From assembly GCF_025399195.1 (NCBI RefSeq), contig NW_026252148.1:62001-126000 (forward strand): a stretch of 64,000 bases of DNA, in the 5' to 3' direction. Both the position numbers and the translations under genes were made by a program. The stretch comes from Umbelopsis ramanniana AG (Eukaryota; Mucoromycota; Umbelopsidomycetes; Umbelopsidales; Umbelopsidaceae). Below the pieces are notes generated by a model. That model saw nothing but the letters and a program-made list of their open reading frames with translations. It did not search any database and was not told the origin of the DNA. Below, in pieces: positions 19,607 through 31,373 of the stretch (positions are counted from its first letter, which is position 1; each line of letters opens with the position of its first letter).

Positions 19607-22087
19607 GGTTTGAGCCTGCTGGGTATGAAGACGAAAGAGAGAGTCGGGGCAATTGACTTTGGTGATAGGAGAGAAATTTTTGACGTGGAGGTAAAGGTAG
19701 ACAGGCTGAAGAATAATTACATGAACTTCCCACCCGAGCTTTGTCAGCTCAGGTGTGATAGATTTGAGACAAACGATTTAACAAGTTCCTTATAAGGTGC
19801 AGTCCGCAAAGTAATCTCACGCTGAAGGCACTTTGGCAGTTTGTTGCGGGTGATTTCACCATAAAGCCAATATGCTAATGTGGTTCTCCAACGTCCTTCC
19901 AGCAGACACAGCATCAATAAAATATTGTTTATCATGAGCCAACGTAAGATCAGTATTGATCAATCTATGAATGACAAGTCTAACCACATACTTTTCACCA
20001 TGTCGGAAGCAAAAGTCTTTTCATGAATCACATTTGTGTTGCAACTATCAGAAACTACATATGTCACAAACTGACGGCCACTGAGGGGATGTCACGCATG
20101 GAATGGTGAAGTTTTGTGACAACCCATTTTTATACCTCATTTTTTGCGGACACTTGCTAGTTATAACCTCGAAGGGCCTCTCGAATCTGTCGTGCCTAAC
20201 GAGGCAGAGGTATCAGGTCCATTCAATCATAATGTTTTTCGTTTAAAAATACCTCACCACTGCGTGCACACGGGGCTTTAAAGGTTTCTCACGCATAGGA
20301 AGGCGTGTGTATGTTCATATGCTTTGCAAGGTAGTTTAATTTGCAACAGGAATTCCTTCACTTGTCTGTTGAAAAAGAAAAAATAACATACCAACCACAT
20401 ATACATTTACTTTGTTGGAGTAGCGCAGATTTGCACAATCTGTGAAAGTCCTCATTACACTCGGCGTACTGAGAAGCATAGGTCAATTCTTTTAAGCTGA
20501 CTTATTTTGCAGACGGTCAAACGTTTTCTACTTATTTCATCATCCTTTCATCGAGTTGAACGCTTGTCTTCTCTACAACGAAACCACAATTCAAAGTTTT
20601 CAGTCATCAACTATATAGCATCAAAGTACAGTGAGCTCAACGCACTTTACTGCCGTATCCTCACTCATTGTTGGTGGCTATGAGATGATATTGAGCCTAT
20701 ACGGCTTGTCTTGCAGAGCAGTCACCTTAACCATTCAAAGTACGTCGGGTTATACTCGAACGCACAACAGATTTATTTGCCATGAATGACCACCGCGCCA
20801 AGCCCAACAACTGTGCCTGCTGGCGTAGCGTTATGGAAAGGGTTGGTCACGCCAGCCGGGCTAAGGTTTAAAGCTTGGCGCGTCCCAGTTTTACATAATT
20901 CCTTATTGATAAAATCGAGAAACCAGCGCCATGTGGTTAACCATTTGCACGTATCAGGCACTAACTTCCGTGGAAGGCCCAAAAAACTTTCACAGCCACA
21001 GCATCACACGCACGACCATTGTTGGACAACCACGTTGACAAATTTGGTTTCAAACAAGGCAGCGGAAAAGCAGCTGACATCATTTGTTTTCCGTGGACCT
21101 GGAAGTTAGAAACGCCTTGGCATTCTATCTTGCAATTGTCATAGAATGAACCAAGCTATCCTCTCAGTCATATAACTTGAAAGAGTAAGGTACATTTATG
21201 TCAATTACAATTAATACACTAGGCTTAAACTATTGGTGCACAAACAGCTCTCCATCGACGGGCTTAGAATGCTGAAATGGGGACGTAAAAGTCAAATAAC
21301 CTTCACAAATAACCATGCTCCGAAATTGCAAAATAACACGCCGAGACTTAGAGAAGGATATTTCAGGTCGCCTTCTCACCCCCAAACCCCCCAGTCCCCC
21401 AAGTTCCCTATTACACAGCGAGTGGTGTAACGAAAATCAAATAAACCTGTGTATTACTTACGGCTGCGGATTTTGAAAAACATTTCGTTGTGCTCGAAGT
21501 GGATGGCCTGCTGCAACAAAAATAATGATGTCGTTCTTAACGAAATAGACCGTTCAACCCGTAAGCCTCGCGTCATCTGAAAAATAGAAAACCTTTCTTA
21601 AATTAGGATAAAGATGCACCGTATAGCCTTCAACCCGATTACTCCCAGCATGTGCTCTACGAGCCTCAAAACAAATCATCGGGAGTCAATTGACCATGCA
21701 CGAAAGGTATCATATTTACATATGGCTGGCTTCCGAACCAATTCGTCATCGACGTAGCTCTCTATCGTGATGTCAGCTACCAGTCTCTTTTTTTTCCTAA
21801 TATTGCTGTTTTGACAGTCATCGGCAAGGTCGTTCGTCGTTGAATACCTTATTGACTGGAAATGTGCTCGTAATCATTTGACAAACTTTGTATTATGGTG
21901 TATATGAAAGTGGTAAACACTGGTATGAATGATAGGCGAAATGTTGAGCTATAATCATGATATGCTTTCAATAAGTCAATCAGCCAAATGCCTCCATATA
22001 TGTATATAGAAAAGAGAAATGAATGCAAAATATAGTTTTATTGTATGCTCTGGTAAATACGGACCGAAGTTCGTTATACTTGGAGAT
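19607..22087. other. Large intergenic interval, no gene recognised
   Basis: This 2.5 kb gap lies between the start of the peroxiredoxin-like gene and the 3' end of the first AMP-binding gene. Open frames at 20773-20982 (-) and 20786-21109 (+) overlap each other antiparallel and match nothing I know. A C-rich tract at 21379-21408 is listed separately. The rest is AT-rich without further structure visible by eye. Confidence 0.4.
21379..21408 (-). other. Canonical G-quadruplex motif
   Basis: On the + strand four C-runs of 5, 6, 5 and 3 bases are separated by loops of 3, 3 and 5 bases. The - strand therefore fits the G3+ N1-7 quadruplex rule. It lies in the gene-free interval, about 680 bp from the 3' end of the first AMP-binding gene. 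Confidence 0.6.
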
Positions 22088-23892
22088 TTATGCCTTGGCA
22101 AGGGGAGCAGCTCTATCCCAAGCTTGATAGCCTTCATTGATTTCCTTTTCAAATTTCTTGAGGTTGATACCACGCTTAACGGTATCTTTATCACTTCGCT
22201 CAAGGTGATGTCCTATAGGAAGAATAACTACCGCCTCTGGATGCTGAACTCTTGACCATGCCATAACAGTATTGTTATATTCTTCTACAGCTTTCCAGAT
22301 ACTATCGCGAGCCTTGCTTTCATCTTCCACATTATTCCAGTTCAATTCGACAACAAGAAGGGGTCCACGGCGACCATGACCGACAAGTTGACATTCTTCG
22401 ATTTCCTGGAGAGGACGAAGAGCATTTTCCCAAGGAACAGGATTAGTATTGAGACCCATAGAGTGGATCAACATCAGATCTCGTCGACCAACATAGACCC
22501 ATTTTCCAGACTTTGGAGGAGATTCTTCAAACACATCGTTCGTATGGTATATGCCGCCTTTGGCAATACCGAGGTTCAGAGCTAGAGCTGGCGAATCGTT
22601 TACTAGAAGTTCATATTGGTTTTCTTCGATATGTTCCCATTTGACATGATAATCGTTTGCAGACACAAACGAGTCCCAGTGCTCATGTGTTGGCTCATTT
22701 CGTAGCGGATATGTCCCTATTTCGGTGCACGCAATAGCGGCCCTCTAAAGGTTATAAAAATGAATTTGTAAGTGATGATATAGCCAAATGATGAAACTTC
22801 TTCGCCTGCCTACTTACAACATTTATGCCTAAATTTCGTAGCTCATTTGCGATGTTGCTGGAGAGCTTTCCACCTCCAACTTCTATCGCTTTCAGTCTGC
22901 GTAAATAATCCAACTCTGGACTATTCTTCTTGCCATATGTTTCCAAAATTGCTTCAGCAAGAATGGGATGTATGATGAGACAATCAGCATTTGGAAGAGC
23001 TTTTACGCTGGTGATGACTTCGGGTAGAGTCCTATGGTTAGGGTTTTTGGCTAATGGAAGCGCCAAGGATGCACAAATGTTAGCGGCTGACACGGCCACA
23101 ATACCTCCCATTCCATGATATCTTGAAATTAAAATAATAAGAGATTATTATCTTCCTAGGTCAATTGAGCATGGCTGTTATTGTAGCTTTTGCTTATACC
23201 TACAGTAGCCCCGTGGTTATTGTAGCCTTACGAATAGCAAATGGTGGACTGGCTAGGAAGGATTTGTTGGCGTGCCAAATAGGCTTTGGAGCAGAACTAC
23301 TGGTCCCCGAGGTGTGAATGATGAAGGAACAATTGTCTCCTTCATCTCTCGTTTTATCGTAGTCAAATGGCTTTAGGTCCCTTTTCAGTTCATCAACAGG
23401 ATCAAATTCGATCATGCGAACTAATTGGACACCTTCCATTTGTGCAGCCAACGTTTTGGCACGCACATAAAATACGCTATCGGCTATCAGGACTTTGGCA
23501 TCTATGCTTTCCAGTAGTGACAGTATGCCAGCATCTGAATTCAAAGGGCTGATATGCATATAGGCATGCTGCATTCGTTGCACTGAAAAGCCGGTCAATA
23601 GCGTCTGGGCAGTATTAGAACCTAGCGTAGCTACGACCAGAGGAGGGTTGGGAACCGACTTTGGTGCCATCTTACTAATGGTATTTTTATCTGCCTTTGG
23701 TAGTAACATAACGTACTGAGCAGCCAAATGGTTCAACAAGTCATCGGTTCCTTTGAACGTCAACTCTCTATAATGTTCAGCATTTACGGGTTCAGGATAA
23801 TAGAACCAAGGGTGGTTGGGCTTATCCTGGGACCTATATGTGAAGATTTGATGAAAGGAAGTAGGTTTAGGAAGATGTGATGAGTTGGTCAT
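22088..23892 (-). CDS. AMP-binding (adenylate-forming) enzyme, copy A
   Basis: Three exons (23204-23892, 22818-23121, 22088-22744) give 549 aa. The ATG at 23892 (MTNSSHLPKPTSFHQ) matches the start of copy B. The adenylation-domain landmarks are present: the phosphate-binding A3 motif (FIIHTSGTSSSAPKP), a YHGMGG segment, TEIGTYP in the A5 region, YVGRRDLMLIHSMG around the A7/A8 Asp-Arg, and a Lys-rich A10-like end (TVKRGINLKKFEKEI). No carrier-protein or reductase domain follows, so this is a stand-alone activating enzyme. It would activate a carboxylic acid with ATP, giving an acyl-adenylate and perhaps an acyl-CoA. Its A3 and C-terminal style resembles the adenylation domain of fungal adenylate-forming reductases more than acetyl-CoA synthetase. 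The substrate is unknown. Confidence 0.85.
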
Positions 23893-24537
23893 ATATAGAA
23901 ATAATAATTTTAATGCACGTAGATCCAGAATGATACTCTTTATATCATTGATAAAGGTTTTGTGAGCGGCAAGTTTGACCCAAAAATACAGGAAATTGAC
24001 CGTAGCTGCTAGAATGGCCGCCAAGTACAAGATCAGAAACGTTTATCGCGGGCTGTAATTTTTTCATTGCCAGCTTAGCCATAGCCCCAGCAGTCAGCTA
24101 ATTGTCTAACGGGTTGAAAAACATACAATATCACCATGCACGTTAATTCTCTTTCAAATATGAATGTGAAGTTGTGAAAAGTGTTGTGTATGCTATGTTA
24201 GCTCGAGTTTCACGAAGGGTGGCAGTCGCAAATTTAGCAATTTATTGCCCAGGACTCTGTCGATGCCGGAGTCATTGAGAATTTAAGAGGGTTAAGAAGG
24301 CAAGAATCAAACGTATTAGACAAAGCGTAAAAAGGAAGTCGGTAGAAGTTAAGGGAAAATAGTTTTCTGGAGATTTATTGCTTACACCTCGCTTTTATAT
24401 GGTGAGGACATAGATACAGATCATATTGATTGGCATATAGCTAAACTATCTGATTGATTGCATATTACTTGCAACTTTATTTGTATGTCTTGTTGATTGA
24501 ATGGTCTCTCAAGAGAAACTCCGTTGTACTTGAAGAT
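23893..24537. promoter_or_regulatory. Intergenic between the tandem AMP-binding genes
   Basis: These 645 bp hold the 3' flank of copy B and the upstream region of copy A. The similarity between copies largely stops at the start codon, so the two promoters differ (compare 23893-24030 with 26346-26460). An open extension upstream of copy A up to 24030 has no ATG and is treated as non-coding. No TATA box is obvious. Confidence 0.45.
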
Positions 24538-26345
24538 TTATGCCTTGGCAAGAGGAGCAGCTGTATCCCAGTTCTGGTAACCTCGATTTATCTCCTGTTC
24601 AAATTTCTTGACGTTGACACCACGCTTAACAGTTTCCTTATCACATCGCTCAAGGTGGTATCCTCTAGGAAGAATAACTACCGCCTCTGGATGCTGAACT
24701 CTTGACCATGCCATAACAGTTTTGTTATATTCTTCTACAGCTTTCCAGATACTATCGTGAGCCTTGCTTTCGTCTTCCACATTATTCCAGTTCAACTCGA
24801 CAACAAGAAGGGGTCCACGGCGACCATGACCGACAAGTTGACATTCTTCGATTTCCTGGAGAGGCCGAAGAGCATTTTCCCAAGGAACAGGATTAGTATT
24901 GAGACCCATAGAGTGGATCAACATCAGATCTCGTCGACCAACATAGACCCATTTTCCAGACTTTGGAGGAGATTCTTCAAACACATCGTTCGTATGGAAT
25001 ATGCCGTTTTTGGGAATACCGAGGTTCAGAGCTAGAGCTGGAGCATCGTAAACTAGAAGTTCATAATGATTTCCTTCAATATGCTCCCATTTGACATGAT
25101 AATCGTTTGTGGGAACGAACGCATCCCAGTTTTCCTTGGTTGGTTCATTTCGTAGCGGATATGTCCCTATTTCGGTGCTTCCAATAGCGGACCTCTGAAG
25201 TTCATAGACAATGAATACTTTAGTGACGATCTAGCCAAGGGATGATGCATCTTCGCCTGTCAACTTACAACATTAATGCCTAGACCTCGTAGCTCATTTG
25301 CGACGTTACTTGAGAGCTTGCCTCCTCCAACGCCTATCTCTTCTAGTCTGCGTAAATACTCTAACTCAGGGCTATTGTTCTTGCCATATGTTTCCAAAAT
25401 TGCTTCAGCAAGAATGGGATGAATAATGAGACGGTTAGCGTTTGGGAGAGCTTTGACGCTGTTGATGACTTCGGATAGAGTCCTATGGTTAGGATTTTTG
25501 GCCAAAGGTAGCGCCATGGATGCACCAATGTTAGCCGCAAAGATGGCCACAGCACCTCCCATTCCATGATATCTTTAATACGAATAACAAAAAGTTATTA
25601 TCATACCAAGTCAATTGAGGATTCTGGTTGTTATATTTGTTACTTATACATACAGTAGCCCCGTGGTTATTGTAGCCTTACGAACACCAAATGGTGGAAT
25701 GGCTAGGAAGGATTTGTTTGCGTGCCAAATAGGCTTTGGAGCAGAACTACTGGTCCCTGATGTGTGAATGATAATGGAACAATCGTCTCCTTCATCTCTT
25801 GTTTTATCGTAGTCAAATGGCTTGAGATCCTTTTTCAGTTCATCAACAGGATCAAATTCGATCATACGAACAAGATGGACGCCTTGTATCTGTGCAGCCA
25901 AACTTTCAGCTCGCGCATAGAACACGCTATCTGCTATCAGGACTTTGGCATCCATGCTCTCCAGTAGCGATAGTATGCCAGCATCTGAATTCAACGGGCT
26001 GATATGCATATAAGCATGATGCATTCGCTGCGCTGCAAGGCCAGTCAAAAGCGTCTGGACAGTGTTAGAACCTAGCGTAGCCACAACCACAGGAGGGTTG
26101 GGAACCGAATTAGGTGTCGTCTTACTGATGGTACTTTCATCTGCCTTTGGTAGTAACACAGAATACTGAGCAGCCAAATGATTCAACAAGTCATCGGTTC
26201 CTTTGAACGTTAACTCTCTATAATGTTCAGCATTTACGGGTTCAGGATAATAGAACCAAGGGTGGTTGGGTTGATCCTGGGACCGGTATGTGAATATCTG
26301 GTGAAAGGAAGTAGGTTTAGGAAGATCTGATGTGTTGGGCTGCAT
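24538..26345 (-). CDS. AMP-binding (adenylate-forming) enzyme, copy B
   Basis: Three exons (25654-26345, 25269-25572, 24538-25194) give 550 aa with intron positions identical to copy A. The start is MQPNTSDLPKPTSFHQ. The adenylation motifs are the same: IIIHTSGTSSSAPKP (A3), YHGMGG, STEIGTYP (the region is CTEIGTYP in copy A), YVGRRDLMLIHSMG, and a C-terminal ETVKRGVNVKKFEQEI. The two proteins look roughly 85-90% identical by eye, with a block in exon 3 that is almost identical at the DNA level. This is a recent tandem duplication on one strand; both copies are intact, so both are probably functional. Function and caveats are as for copy A: a stand-alone adenylating enzyme of unknown substrate. 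Confidence 0.85.
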
Positions 26346-27663
26346 GATAAGATTGTAATGTAAGAAGATAGATTTCCCCTTTATATTCTGGAAAAAGGGT
26401 ATACCGGGCCGCAAATTAGAGTCAACAGTGCCGTGGCTGCACTAGGTCAGAACTTTGCTTTAGTGTGATCTGGGATTATTTTTTTCCTCTACCAGGCTCT
26501 AGCATTAGTCTTTTACGTAAATAACAGCATCATGCACCTAAGCCTCATGTATATATGCAAGATTTTACTACGCCATGAATTACACTCTGCTCTTCCAAGT
26601 ATAAGAAGTCCTATCAGAAATCGCTGCAGTTCCATAACGTGCTACCATCATCGTTCAATGATCTAGTGATATAGTCGCCATTTGGTTTTCAATGGTTGGA
26701 AATATGAAAATTGGGTTTGCTATTGAATGGCAGAAAACGTTATTCTATATTGAAAATGTTTTAGTGACATTCGCGAATATCTGACAAATTCCAGTCAGCA
26801 ACGCTTTGTCATTGCGTGTGATGACATCAAGTTCTTCACAGCCTGCACAAGAGGCTAAGTGGGAAAAAAAGGTTCAATTGTACATCGGCTAACTTCAGCG
26901 ACTGAGGCTATGCAAGGTTCACAAAGTATGCTGGTCTCATAATGTTGCAAAACCGTCAGCTCTAAATGTCTAGTGCGTTTTTAAGCCAGCTCCCTCTGTT
27001 GTAATAACTATTGTGGCATACAAAAATTTGATGGTATATAGCATGGTTAGCATGAAGAGGCTGGTGAAACAAGTAAAACGATTCAAGTGAAATTTTTGGC
27101 ATTGGTAAAACCACTCGTCGACCTTGGATGAAATATCTCGCGGCATTTCACAAGGTATTATCAAATTCCGGTTGTTCGTTTTTCCATTTCTTCATAATAT
27201 TCATGCTTCTTTTAACAATGACCCATCATGCTTTACGTGAAATCAGTGATATAAAAAGCTTACGCTTTGAAGACTCATATTCTGGCCATAATGCTAAAGA
27301 AACAGGTAATATCCTAAAAGTTGGATACTATACCGTCAATTGCGATGTTGAATTGTCAATTTCATGGCTGCTGTAATCTTATTTGAAGTAGACTATGATA
27401 AATAGTAAACGCATTAGAGCCTTACGCTCGAGATACGCTCCTCGACGCTTATCACGACAGCAGATTGTCGGGGTATTTTCCATTCATCATGGCGGCTTCC
27501 TTTAACCATGTTTCCTTTTCTATGTCTCTCACACTTATGGCTAGAGGGGCACACTTAAAGCAATCATTGCCACAGTAATAGACAAATGGGTATATACAAA
27601 GTAGTTATGTTATAACCGTGGATGAGTTTATTCTGAGCGAGCATAGTATTCTACAATGTCCGC
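26346..27663. other. Intergenic, no gene recognised
   Basis: This 1.3 kb AT-rich gap lies between the start of copy B and the 3' end of UBA2. A small open frame at 27128-27376 (+) begins with a hydrophobic segment, but it has no family match, no clear promoter and no convincing splice pattern, so it is not called as a gene. Confidence 0.4.
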
Positions 27664-30169
27664 TCAGTCATCTTCTAGAACCCAAACCTTCACTGTTCTA
27701 CCATCTTCATCTATGGCTGTTTCATCGTCGTCAAGGTCAATAACGCCATTGTCTGCTTGTGATGTGGAAGCCGCTGGAACTGACCCATTGCCAAGTGCTG
27801 CTCTTTTGGCATGGTTGGCCATCTCGTCACCTTCTTCTCGCTTACGCTTTCCAAGAGACTCTGGCTCCATAATCGCCGGTCGTGTAGGTCCAGAAAGCTC
27901 GAAGGATGCACCATTTTTGAGCGTTACCGATGTTCTGAGGTAAAATTAATTAGATGCAAGGTTTATGACGAATGCTTTCTTCACAATTAACGTATATGGA
28001 CTTACGCATGCTGGAGAACCAGATTAACCCCGGTATCGTCATCGACTTCGTCATCTTTGATATTAAGAATCTTTCCATCTTCTAATGCTAGCGCATCTAA
28101 TGTCTTCTCTGCATTATCATCAAATTCAATGTCGTATAATAATCTAGGGTAATCAAGATATTAGAATATTTGTTGATGGCCAGTACGTACTTACGTATCC
28201 TAGCAATACCTGTCTCCTTCTAAGATGGTGACTTCCTCGCTCATACCAAGACCTCCGGTCTCTGTGGAAGCCGTGACAACGTTATTCAACAGAGACTGAA
28301 GTGTTGTATGATGAATATCAATCTTGAGCCCAATATTCCTCGTCCTGCATACTGCACAGTCTGCTTGTGGTTCAGAATTGGCTTCAAGTACAAGTAATCC
28401 CGGACGTCGAGTCACTTGCTTGAGGTAAGTCTGATGAACAAGCAAAATAAGTAACCAGACCTTGTATAGAATGAATGAGAGCAGTTTGCAGTTCTCCCCA
28501 CTTACTCTTTTGGTCTGTGATAACTGCCCGTTGAGTATCTTGTATGCCTGCATAACTACGATACCAGCAATGACTGCGTTGGTAGTTGCAATAGCCGGGA
28601 TGATATTACCAGCCATGGCTGTAATTAAGAGAGTTGTTAGTACTACTAACGAATGTTTTGTCATAGCATATATAAACAGCCTTACATTTAACATCAAATC
28701 TGCTTTTGCGTTCAATTTTGAATATGGTGGATCGCAAGTTACTGGCTGCGGTAACAAAGTCCATCGCATCGTTATCGTCCTTATCAAACACAAGAATGTT
28801 GGTGGGATTATCTTTCTTAGCATCAAGCAATCGCGTCGAAAGTCTCGTCAAACTGGAGTGTGATTTAGTATAAACTTTCGTTGACTATTCTCAGCTTTGC
28901 CATAGGAACGTACCTGTCCACGAACATATCAAAGCATTCTCGGACGTTCCATGTATGTTGGTCTTTGAGCCCATTGACATCAGATGTCATTTGAGCTTGC
29001 ATAGTAGCAGCTAGCTCATCATAGTAAAGTGGTGTTGGTGGGGTACGATTTTTCCACATGTCCTCCATACTTAGAAGCCTTTGAATATCTCCCGTAAAAA
29101 TCTTGTCAAATACTGCTTTGCCGTATTCATCTGATCCCATGGCCTCCTTTATCTTCCGCAGCTCCTCGGTTTCTCTTGCAAGAGCCTCTATTTCTTGAGC
29201 TATTCACGGTCACGTTCATATGATATTAATATGTATTAGTTGCTGATTTTTCATCTAAAGATTGAACATACCATTTTCGTCAGATGTTTCTTTCTGATAT
29301 GCTTCTTCCTCTTCCTCTTCTGAGTTTCCAAATAATTGATTAAATAGGTAACTCTTTGCCCAAACGATACAGTGAATTGGAGCACTGGGAGTGCTTCGTA
29401 TAGTACAGACTGGATATGTCGTAGGCGTGACTTTCGGCGTACAGTCAAAACACTCAGTGACATCCTTCTTGATGACATAAGCTTGGCCCAAGTAACCAGT
29501 TGTACCAGATTCGATCAAAGGGACATCCGCAGCCAAGCACATCATATTTACATGCCGCCGAGCATCTGAAATTTCACCATGTTGAGCGCTAGTATACTTT
29601 CGCGTTCTCCATTCAAATCGAGCTTACCAAGGTTGTCAAGAGCGTTGAGAACAAGATCAAATCCTTTGAACCATTCAACGCTGAACTCCTTGTCTTTGAT
29701 ATTAGCGTGATGTGATGTTATATTTGCGGCTGGGTTGAATTTTAGAGCTGATTCTTTCGCGACCTTTAATTTATCATCAATATATAAATACTTGAGTTAT
29801 CATCATGAACGCAATGGGTATCTGCATTGAATACGTTAACTTACATGTGCCTTTGATTTTTTGATGTGCTGCTTCTGGAATAAAAACTGTCTGTTTAAAT
29901 TTGAGAGGTCAATTGTATCTAAATCCACCTGTTTGATAACATATTAGAAAAACGTTCATATCTGTGAAATAGTCATGTTGCTATTTCACCGAGTCCTACT
30001 AGCTATGGATAGTGCTTACCACTTCTATGTTTTTGAATCCCGAGAGGACGAGGTTTTTAAGCAGTTCACAACCGATTCCTCCAGCTCCAACCATTAAAAC
30101 ACGACTTGAAGCCACTCTTTGGTGTAATGTTTGGCCTAGGACAGCTATATTATTTGATTCGCGCGACAT
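27664..30169 (-). CDS. UBA2: SUMO-activating enzyme catalytic subunit Uba2
   Basis: Ten exons (30020-30169, 29845-29928, 29628-29763, 29272-29565, 28914-29199, 28686-28852, 28506-28618, 28210-28430, 28006-28143, 27664-27934) give 619 aa. Uba2 with Aos1 adenylates SUMO and passes it to Ubc9. Visible landmarks are the ATP-binding [14 protein letters not shown], the Arg-Gln-Phe motif [18 protein letters not shown], zinc-binding CFDC and CAVC, and the catalytic cysteine (about residue 177) in [21 protein letters not shown]. Also present are [15 protein letters not shown] and a ubiquitin-fold region ([10 protein letters not shown]). The C-terminal tail has a basic NLS-like KRKREE and an acidic hydrophobic patch (VIDLDDDE) resembling a SUMO-interacting motif. 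It is divergent from the mS26 gene (178 bp between ATGs). Confidence 0.95.
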
Positions 30170-30347
30170 GGTTGATGCGGGCAATGAGGTTTGTGCTGGT
30201 GAGACAGAGAGCGAGCGCTTAGGCAGGGTGGGTGGCTTTGCACTGGCAAATAATTCAGAGACCGCTACGCTTGTTTATTTCCCAATTTTTTGAGCTCCAT
30301 TTGAGGTTTACAAAAAAAATTAGTCCTCCCCTTGTCTTCGCTCCATT

Positions 30348-31151
30348 ATGAATCCATCACAGCGAGTTTTAAGAGCTTTCCCAGCAAGAAGCGTTCGCTG
30401 CTATTCATCATCTAGCTCAGACTATATACCTGGACGACGTGGATATGCTCCAGGATTCAATGCTCCTGTCAACACTCGCAACAGCCCTAAACCATCAAGG
30501 AAGACCCCGCTAGAAACTACCCTAGCTTCACATTTACCGAGTGGTGAGAATGCCCAGCGAAAATCCGAATCAAAGTCTGGCATGAACGCATATCGGGAAG
30601 CTGTTCGTTCTAAGCGATTTGAGTATGCCCAAGAATTATTGACTGCTCATGCACAACGACGACAGCAATCTTTGCAAAAGCAAGAAGAAAATTTCAAACA
30701 ATTGGACTCCCAACGACAACAGTTGCTTAGTGAAAAACAAGCTGCCATTTCTCATGAACAAGAAGTTATACATGAACTTGAGCTTGATTCAGCTTTACCA
30801 ACTACTGAATCCGAGACTTTGGCCGCCCGGGACGCACACCGACTTGAAAACTTAAGAGCTCAGAAGCGCGAACAATCCGATGCTCGACTCAACAAGTTAC
30901 TTGCTATCTATCACGACTCCAACAACTTCATAACAAGAGAGAATTTGGATAGCAAGCTCAGTGCTTTGGTCCACCAGGAAAACCGACCACCTTTTATGCA
31001 GACTTACGATGATCTCAAGACGTCGCAAGAAGTTGGCGATGTTCAACAATTGCAAAGAAGAGAAGCCATGTTGAGAGATGTCATGGAAGGCACTGTCAGT
31101 GGTCAGCATGTTGGTGCTCGTGCTGTTCGGGAGTGGGTGGAGAAGAATTAA
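30348..31151 (+). CDS. PET123: Mitochondrial small ribosomal subunit protein mS26 (Pet123 family)
   Basis: This is a single exon of 267 aa. The N-terminus (MNPSQRVLRAFPARSVRCYS) is an Arg/Ser-rich mitochondrial presequence. Residues 75-185 form a long Gln/Glu/Arg-rich helix, the coiled shape seen in mS26. The segment LNKLLAIYHDSNNFITRENL corresponds to the best conserved stretch of Pet123 (L-N-x-L-L-x-x-Y-H-x-x-N-x-F-I), which supports the call. mS26 sits at the mRNA exit side of the mitochondrial small subunit. The family diverges quickly, so the call rests on length, leader, helix and that one motif. It is convergent with the OPT transporter gene. Confidence 0.75.
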   Translation: MNPSQRVLRAFPARSVRCYSSSSSDYIPGRRGYAPGFNAPVNTRNSPKPSRKTPLETTLASHLPSGENAQRKSESKSGMNAYREAVRSKRFEYAQELLTAHAQRRQQSLQKQEENFKQLDSQRQQLLSEKQAAISHEQEVIHELELDSALPTTESETLAARDAHRLENLRAQKREQSDARLNKLLAIYHDSNNFITRENLDSKLSALVHQENRPPFMQTYDDLKTSQEVGDVQQLQRREAMLRDVMEGTVSGQHVGARAVREWVEKN

Positions 31152-31373
31152 ATTCTTCAACCAAATGTTAAATATACAAATAGATAAAAGTATCTTGCAC
31201 TTTCATTCAAGTCAACCTCAAAATAAATGGCCCATAATAGACATGTATTTGAAGGTTTACAATGTGTACAATCGACTATACTACTATCTAATTAATGTAC
31301 GGAGCTTGTGTGTGTTAGTTGGAGCCTGCCAACATTTCTAGCGTTGTGTGAGGCACCCACACTAGTGCTTTGT

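Noticed and set aside
20773-21109. Overlapping antiparallel frames of 69 and 107 codons in the gene desert
   Set aside because: Neither has a recognisable motif, promoter or splice extension; they contradict each other on opposite strands.
27128-27376. 82-codon frame with a hydrophobic start
   Set aside because: No promoter, no family match and a weak downstream composition; likely chance.
28462-28863. 133-codon frame antisense to UBA2
   Set aside because: Spans several UBA2 exons and introns in reverse; no independent support.
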